Part shown: positions 58,944 to 64,000 of the stretch, one piece after another
Layout: every line of letters starts with the position of its first letter
Numbering within the stretch: position 1 is the stretch's first letter
From: Amycolatopsis sp. NBRC 101858
Lineage (GTDB): Bacteria; Actinomycetota; Actinomycetes; Mycobacteriales; Pseudonocardiaceae
Direction: 5' to 3'
NCBI RefSeq assembly: GCF_030269325.1
Contig: NZ_BSTD01000008.1
Location: 620,001-684,000, forward strand
Length of the DNA stretch: 64,000 bases
Program-made: the position numbers and the translations under genes
The notes under the pieces: generated by a model
Databases searched by the model: none
Seen by the model: the letters and a program-made list of their open reading frames with translations, nothing else
What the model was told of the DNA's origin: nothing

Positions 58944-59641
58944 TGGTCCCCGTTCACGATGCTGGTCAGAGTGGCTTCGACGTGGGTGAGGTGCGCGGTC
59001 ATGGCGGCGACGGCCGCGGTTTCTTCGCCGCTCGCGATGGCCGTGACGATCTCGCGGTGCTCGACGTTCGACTGCCGGCGCCGGTCGCCGAGCTGGTTGA
59101 GGAAGGCGGACTGGCGGGCCAGTGCGTCCCGGATCTCTTCGATCACCTTCCCGAAGACGGGGTTGCCCGAGGCCTGGGCGATGGTGATGTGGAAGAGCGA
59201 GTCGAGCGCGACCCAGGCGGTGTTGTCGGTCTCGGCGTCCATCCGCTCGACGAGGTGGCCGAGCAGGTCGAGGTCGTCCTGACTGCGTCTCAAGGCCGCG
59301 TACCCGGCGACGGGGATCTCGACGTGCCGGCGCACCTCGATGAGGTCGCGGGCGGAGTACGGCCCGAAGGTGGGGTTGTCGGCGGGCCCGGTGGCGGTGA
59401 CGAAGGTGCCCTTGCCGGTCTTGGACTCGGTCATGCCGAGGGCCTGCAGGCCGCGGAGGGCTTCCCGGATGACCGACCGGCTGACCTCGAACTCCCTGCT
59501 CAAGGACGCTTCGGAGGGAAGCTTGGCGCCGACGGGGTAGTCCCCGCGTTCGATCAGCCGCCGCAGGTGGGCCAGCACGGCCTCCATGGCGCTGATCCGC
59601 CGGGGACCTTGTCCGGCTGTCTGGCTGTCAGACAGGTTCAT
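58940..59641 (-). CDS. FadR/GntR-family regulator of the asparagine operon
   Basis: A 233-residue GntR protein with FCD domain. The HTH is LPSEASLSREFEVSRSVIRE followed by ALRGLQALGMTES. The C-terminal domain has DSLFHITIAQASGNPVF with the metal-contacting His. It is the first gene of the operon, which is unusual but allows autoregulation of the whole unit. Starts: ATG at 59639-59641 (MNLSDSQT), or ATG at 59587 (MEAVLAHLRR). The latter would place the palindrome at 59625-59635 upstream of the gene, so the start is not settled. Confidence 0.85.
   Translation of the reverse strand: MNLSDSQTAGQGPRRISAMEAVLAHLRRLIERGDYPVGAKLPSEASLSREFEVSRSVIREALRGLQALGMTESKTGKGTFVTATGPADNPTFGPYSARDLIEVRRHVEIPVAGYAALRRSQDDLDLLGHLVERMDAETDNTAWVALDSLFHITIAQASGNPVFGKVIEEIRDALARQSAFLNQLGDRRRQSNVEHREIVTAIASGEETAAVAAMTAHLTHVEATLTSIVNGDQ
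59617..59635. promoter_or_regulatory. FadR/GntR-type palindrome at the start of the asparagine operon
   Basis: CTGTCAGACAG (59625-59635) is a perfect 5+1+5 dyad, close to the GTC-N-GAC core of FadR-subfamily operators. A longer repeat CTGTCTG/CAGACAG (59617-59623 and 59629-59635) overlaps it. It lies within the first codons if the upstream start is used, or just upstream of the alternative start. Confidence 0.6.
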
Positions 59642-59977
59642 GCGGGGAATGCTCGGTTCCGGGAGGCCGGCTGTCAACGCGGGCCGGGGCGCGTGTGGCC
59701 GACCTCACCGGCGCCGGCCGGGACTCAGTCAGGGCGCCGGCGGCCGACCCCGAACCCCGGTCCGGCGTCCCCGCGTGACCACCCGACAGCGCCCGGTACC
59801 CGCCCGCCGCACCGTGATCACCACCGCCCGAAAAGGGGGCGCGTCGCAGCGGCGGAACACCTCCCGCGAGGAGCAGAATCGACCGCGGGCAGCACGTTCG
59901 AGGACTGTCGGTGCCACGGGTTAGGGTGAGGGACCCGGGCGCAGCCGGTCCCATTCACCTAGGGGAGGTTTTCGCTG
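59642..59977. other. Intergenic region with the dnaE promoter
   Basis: 336 bp with no convincing gene. Two copies of GGCGCCGGC form a GC-rich inverted structure near 59715-59745. TAGGGT (59922-59927) is a plausible -10 for dnaE, leaving a leader of about 50 nt that contains the AGGGGAGG ribosome site. The left side should hold the GntR promoter on the minus strand. Confidence 0.45.
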
Positions 59978-62900
59978 GTGTCGAACGATTCCTTCGTCCA
60001 CCTGCACGTCCACACCGAGTACTCGATGCTCGACGGTGCGGCGAAGATCGCCCCCCTCTTCGCGGAGGCGGCGCGCCTCGGCATGCCCGCGGTCGGCATG
60101 ACCGACCACGGCAACATGTACGGCGGCGACGAGTTCTACCAGCAGTCGAAGAAGCACGGCCTCAAGCCGATCATCGGCATCGAGGCCTACATCGCGCCGG
60201 AGAGCCGGTTCCACAAGAAGCCCGTCTTCTGGGGCCAGTCGAACCAGCGCGGCTCCGACGAGCTGGGCGAGGGCGGCGACGTCTCGGGTGCCGGTGCCTA
60301 CACGCACATGACCATGCTCGCGCAGAACGCCACCGGGCTGCGGAACCTCTTCAAGCTGTCCTCGCTGGCCAGCATGCAGGGCTACTACCGCAAGCCCCGG
60401 ATGGACCGCGAGCTGATCGCGGAGAACCACTCGGGGATCATCGCGACCACCGGCTGCCCGTCGGGCGAGGTGCAGACCCGGCTGCGGCTGGGCCAGAAGG
60501 AAGCGGCGATCCAGGCCGCGTCCGACTACAAGGACATCTTCGGCGCCGACAACTTCTTCCTCGAGCTGATGGACCACGGCCTGCCGATCGAGCGGTCGGT
60601 CCGCGAGGGCCTCCTGGAGGTCGGCCGGCTGCTCGACCTCAAGCCGATCGCCACCAACGACTCGCACTACGTCACCAAGGACCAGGCCGACACGCACTCG
60701 GCGCTGCTGTGCGTCCAGGCCGGCAAGACCCTCAACGACCCGACCCGCTTCAAGTTCGACGGCGACGGCTACTACCTCAAGTCCGCCGCCGAGATGCGCG
60801 AGTACTGGGACAAGGAGGTCCCCGGCGCGGCCGACACCACGCTGATGATCGCCGAGCGCGTCGAGTCCTACGAGGACGTGTACGCGCACAAGGACCGGCT
60901 GCCGTTCTTCGAGGTGCCGGAGGGCTACGACCAGGGCGGCTGGCTGCGCGAAGAGGTCGCGAAGGGCCTGGCGTGGCGTTTCCCGGGCGGTCCGCCCGAG
61001 GGCTACCCCGAGCGGATCGAGAAGGAGCTCGACGTCATCATCGGGAAGGGCTTCCCGGCCTACTTCCTGATCGTCGCCGACCTCATCAGCTACGCGCGCC
61101 GCGTCGGCATCCGGGTCGGCCCGGGCCGTGGTTCGGCCGCCGGTTCGCTCGTCGCGTACGTCCTGGGCATCACGAACCTGGACCCGATCCCGCAGAAGCT
61201 GCTGTTCGAGCGGTTCCTGAACCCCGAGCGCGTCTCGATGCCCGATATCGACATCGACTTCGACGACCGCCGCCGCGGCGAGATGATCCGCTACGCGACC
61301 GACAAGTACGGCTCGGACAAGGTCGCCCAGGTCATCACCTTCGGCACCATTAAGACCAAGGCCGCGATCAAGGACTCCGCGCGGGTCCACTTCGGCCAGC
61401 CCGGCTACGCGATCGCGGACAAGATCTCCAAGGCGCTGCCCCCGCCGATCATGGCGAAGGACATCCCGCTCTCGGGCATCGTCGACAACAAGCACGAGCG
61501 CTACGGCGAGGCTGCCGAGGTCCGCGCGCTGGTCGAGACCGACGACGAGTGCAAGACGATCTTCGAGACCGCCCGCGGCCTCGAGGGCCTGATCCGCAAC
61601 GCGGGCGTGCACGCCTGCGCGGTCATCATGTCGTGCGACCCGCTGACCGACGCTATCCCGCTCTGGCAGCGTGACGACGGCTCGATCATCACCGGCTGGG
61701 ACTACCCGTCGTGCGAGGCCATCGGCCTGCTGAAGATGGACTTCCTGGGCCTGCGGAACCTGACGGTCATCGGCGACGCGATCGACAACATCAAGGCCAA
61801 CCGCGGGATCGACATCGACCTCGACACCCTGGGCGTCGAGGACCCGGAGACGTACAAGCTGCTCGCCCGCGGCGACACGCTCGGCGTGTTCCAGCTGGAC
61901 GGCGGGCCCATGCGCGACCTGCTCCGCCGCATGGAGCCCACGGTGTTCGACGACATCGTCGCGGTCGGCGCGCTCTACCGCCCCGGCCCGATGGGCATGA
62001 ACGCGCACAACGACTACGCGGACCGGAAGAACAACCGGCAGAAGGTCAAGCCGATCCACCCGGAGCTCGACGAGCCGCTGCGCGAGATCCTGGCCGACAC
62101 CTACGGCCTGATCGTGTACCAAGAGCAGATCATGCACATCGGCCAGAAGGTGGCCGGCTACACGATGGGTCGCGCGGACGTGCTCCGCCGCGCGATGGGC
62201 AAGAAGAAGAAGGAAGTCCTCGACCTCGAGTACGAGGGCTTCGAAGCCGGGATGAAGGCGAGCGACCTGCTCCCGGGCGGGTTCTCCGCCGAGGCCGTCA
62301 AGGCGCTCTGGGACACGATCCTCCCGTTCGCCGGCTACGCGTTCAACAAGAGCCACGCGGCCGCGTACGGCCTGGTCTCCTACTGGACCGCGTACCTCAA
62401 GGCGAACTTCACCGCCGAGTACATGGCGGCGCTGCTCACGTCGGTCGGCGACAACAAGGACAAGTCGGCGGTCTACCTGTCCGAGTGCCGCCGCCTGGGC
62501 ATCAAGGTGCTCCCGCCGGACGTCAACGAGTCGGCCCTGCGGTTCGCGGCCGTCGGGGACGACATCCGCTTCGGCATGGGTGCCGTCCGCAACGTCGGCG
62601 CGAACGTCGTCGAGTCGATCATCAAGACGCGCGGGGAGAAGGGCAAGTACGCCTCCTTCACCGACTTCCTCGACAAGTCCGAGCTCGTGGCCTGCAACAA
62701 GCGGGTCATCGAGTCGCTGATCAAGGCGGGCGGGTTCGACTCGCTCGGCCACACGCGGCTGTCGATGATCCAGGTCCACGAAGACGCGGTGGAAGCCGTC
62801 GTCCCGCTCAAGCGCCAGGAGGCGATGGGCCAGTTCGACCTCTTCGGCTTCGGCGGGGACGAGGGGGAGGCGCAGCCGTCGTCGTCGCCGCTCGCGCACC

Positions 62901-63562
62901 TGAAGTTCGGCGAGGAGGAGTACCCGCGCAAGCAGCTGCTCGCCTACGAGCGCGAGATGCTCGGCCTGTACGTCTCGGCGCACCCGCTGGACGGCGCCGA
63001 GCGGATCCTGCGCAAGCACGCCCCGAAGCCGATCGCCGGGATCCTCGCCGATCCGCCGCGCGAAGGCGAGATCGTCATCTCCGGGCTGATCACGTCGCTC
63101 GAACGGCGGGTCAACAAGAAGGGCGAGCCCTGGGCGATCTGCACGGTCGAGGACATGGACGCCTCGCTCGAGGTGCTGTTCTTCCCGAAGTCGTACGCGC
63201 TGTTCGCGGGTGAGCTGATCGAGGACAACGCGGTGCTGGTCAAGGGCCGCGTCAACTGGCGCGAAGACAAGATGTCGGTCTTCGGTGGCGGCCTCGCGAC
63301 GCTGGACCTGTCCGAGGTCGGCACGGGCAACGGCGACGACGAGCCCCCGCTGGTCCTGCTCGCCGCGGCGGAGAAGATCGACCAGTCGGTCGTCAGCGAA
63401 CTGAGGTCCACGCTGCTCGCCCACAAGGGTGAGACGATGGTCCACCTGAAGCTGGTGGGCCGGAACCAGACGGTGTTCGCGCTCCACGACTACCCGGTGA
63501 AGGTCAGCTCCATGCTGATCGGCGAGCTCAAGGGCATCCGGGGAATCACAGCAAGCACGTAG
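59978..63562 (+). CDS. dnaE: DNA polymerase III alpha subunit (replicative)
   Basis: A 1194-residue polymerase of DnaE1 size. The PHP domain starts VHLHVHTEYSMLDGAAKIAP; its metal-binding His/Asp residues (VGMTDHGNMYG) are present, so PHP-linked proofreading is plausible, as in mycobacterial DnaE1. The palm Asp are in MPDIDIDFDDRRRGEMI near residue 425. The beta-clamp-binding region and OB domain follow (IVISGLITSLERRVNKKGEP near 1030). It copies the chromosome with the clamp and loader. The GTG at 59978 follows AGGGGAGG. Confidence 0.96.
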   Translation: MSNDSFVHLHVHTEYSMLDGAAKIAPLFAEAARLGMPAVGMTDHGNMYGGDEFYQQSKKHGLKPIIGIEAYIAPESRFHKKPVFWGQSNQRGSDELGEGGDVSGAGAYTHMTMLAQNATGLRNLFKLSSLASMQGYYRKPRMDRELIAENHSGIIATTGCPSGEVQTRLRLGQKEAAIQAASDYKDIFGADNFFLELMDHGLPIERSVREGLLEVGRLLDLKPIATNDSHYVTKDQADTHSALLCVQAGKTLNDPTRFKFDGDGYYLKSAAEMREYWDKEVPGAADTTLMIAERVESYEDVYAHKDRLPFFEVPEGYDQGGWLREEVAKGLAWRFPGGPPEGYPERIEKELDVIIGKGFPAYFLIVADLISYARRVGIRVGPGRGSAAGSLVAYVLGITNLDPIPQKLLFERFLNPERVSMPDIDIDFDDRRRGEMIRYATDKYGSDKVAQVITFGTIKTKAAIKDSARVHFGQPGYAIADKISKALPPPIMAKDIPLSGIVDNKHERYGEAAEVRALVETDDECKTIFETARGLEGLIRNAGVHACAVIMSCDPLTDAIPLWQRDDGSIITGWDYPSCEAIGLLKMDFLGLRNLTVIGDAIDNIKANRGIDIDLDTLGVEDPETYKLLARGDTLGVFQLDGGPMRDLLRRMEPTVFDDIVAVGALYRPGPMGMNAHNDYADRKNNRQKVKPIHPELDEPLREILADTYGLIVYQEQIMHIGQKVAGYTMGRADVLRRAMGKKKKEVLDLEYEGFEAGMKASDLLPGGFSAEAVKALWDTILPFAGYAFNKSHAAAYGLVSYWTAYLKANFTAEYMAALLTSVGDNKDKSAVYLSECRRLGIKVLPPDVNESALRFAAVGDDIRFGMGAVRNVGANVVESIIKTRGEKGKYASFTDFLDKSELVACNKRVIESLIKAGGFDSLGHTRLSMIQVHEDAVEAVVPLKRQEAMGQFDLFGFGGDEGEAQPSSSPLAHLKFGEEEYPRKQLLAYEREMLGLYVSAHPLDGAERILRKHAPKPIAGILADPPREGEIVISGLITSLERRVNKKGEPWAICTVEDMDASLEVLFFPKSYALFAGELIEDNAVLVKGRVNWREDKMSVFGGGLATLDLSEVGTGNGDDEPPLVLLAAAEKIDQSVVSELRSTLLAHKGETMVHLKLVGRNQTVFALHDYPVKVSSMLIGELKGIRGITAST

Positions 63563-63577
63563 TTCCGGGCGCGAAAC

Positions 63578-63616
63578 GGGCGGGACCGCGGCGGACAACG
63601 CGCGCGGATCCCGCCC
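63578..63616 (+). terminator. Hairpin terminator of dnaE
   Basis: GGGCGGGACCGCG (63578-63590) pairs with CGCGGATCCCGCCC (63603-63616) with one bulge. TTCGTGTTT follows. It lies 15 bp after the dnaE stop. Confidence 0.75.
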
Positions 63617-63635
63617 TTCGTGTTTGCTGGGCAGG

Positions 63636-64000
63636 ATGACCTACGAACCCGATCCCCGCCGCTGGAAAGCGCTGGCCGTCTCGCTGACCGCCGGGTTCAT
63701 GGGCCTGCTCGACGTCAGCATCGTCAACGTCGCCCTGCCGTCGATGCAGTCGGGGCTGCATGCGAGCAGCGGCGGGATCCGCTGGGTCGTCTCCGGCTAC
63801 GCGCTGGCGTTCGGCCTGGTCCTGGTCACCGGCGGCCGGCTCGGCGACGCGTTCGGCCGCCGGACCATGTTCCTCGGCGCCCTCGCCGCGTTCGTCATCA
63901 CGAGCGCGCTGGCGGGAGCCGCGCCGAACGAGACGACGCTCGTCATCGCGCGCCTCGCCCAGGGGGTGGCCGCGGGCATGCTGACCCCGCAGAACACCGG
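63636..64000 (+). CDS. MFS transporter, N-terminal part (runs off the window)
   Basis: The first 121 residues of an MFS protein. Helix 1 is LTAGFMGLLDVSIVNVALPS, the DHA2-type signature, and motif A is GGRLGDAFGRRTMFLGA near residue 70. The frame is open to the end of the window. It probably belongs to the 14-helix drug exporter group. The ATG at 63636 has only a weak ribosome site; TTTGCT lies 7 nt upstream. Confidence 0.82.
   Translation, partial: MTYEPDPRRWKALAVSLTAGFMGLLDVSIVNVALPSMQSGLHASSGGIRWVVSGYALAFGLVLVTGGRLGDAFGRRTMFLGALAAFVITSALAGAAPNETTLVIARLAQGVAAGMLTPQNT

Noticed and set aside
59921..63598. Long open frame antisense to dnaE (over 1200 codons)
   Set aside because: It mirrors dnaE; high third-position GC keeps antisense frames open. 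Its translation is low-complexity Arg/Val/Asp/Leu with no domain.

Overview
The window is high-GC actinobacterial chromosome. GTG starts are frequent, TANNNT -10 boxes recur, and many genes are joined by 4-bp GTGA/ATGA overlaps. The discrete type II FAS cluster behind a PucR-type FasR, the acyl-CoA desaturase/ferredoxin reductase pair, AceE, AhpE and a KA-rich Lsr2-like protein suggest Pseudonocardiaceae, most likely Amycolatopsis. That genus call is inference. No phage, transposon, CRISPR or rRNA was found; one tRNA-Val is present.

Layout. 1-6.4 kb: the tail of an unknown gene, a DUF2156/MprF-like enzyme, a HAD phosphatase, a membrane protein, a YjbQ-family protein and a DesK/LuxR-type two-component pair. 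6.5-6.9 kb: a non-coding block with two opposed arrays of a 21-bp repeat, then terminators. 6.9-10 kb: desaturase, ferredoxin reductase and a divergent TetR with a DesT-like operator. 10.1-13.7 kb: pntAA-pntAB-pntB coupled to a lipoate-ligase-like gene. 13.7-19.3 kb: Lsr2-like protein, a disulfide oxidoreductase, a repeat-rich membrane protein, DUF3145 and a secreted protein. 19.3-24.2 kb: fasR-fabD-fabH-acpP-fabF, the order known from Streptomyces. 24.3-29 kb: ABC exporter, a channel-like TM-helix protein, MOSC protein, PnuC. 29-33.4 kb: lactate permease, TetR, SDR and an LldD-type flavoenzyme. 33.5-38.3 kb: aceE, DUF3052, ahpE, tRNA-Val and a frameshifted gene.

38.4-44 kb: an MFS exporter, then a TasA/camelysin-like secreted protein, a second secreted protein with a similar Cys loop, an ER-type (Ser-His) signal peptidase of SipW type, an OmpR-type regulator, a receiver-only protein and a GAF histidine kinase. 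This looks like one secreted-surface-protein module with its own signalling. 44-53.5 kb: secreted repeat protein, SDR, AhpD-like protein, MarR, cupin, acyl-CoA ligase and acyl-CoA dehydrogenase on a very compact divergent promoter, a second SDR under a MerR-type promoter, a class V aminotransferase, a GntR and a phosphoesterase. 53.5-59.6 kb: CocE-type hydrolase, then a coupled GntR-permease-asparaginase-aspartase operon that would take asparagine to fumarate. 60-64 kb: dnaE and the start of a second MFS gene.

The strongest regulatory signals are a perfect 23+7+23 inverted repeat between a TetR and an SDR, a 19-bp-spacer MerR-type promoter, MarR, GntR and DesT-like operators, and ten genes whose start codon lies 6-7 nt after a TANNNT box, which predicts leaderless mRNAs.
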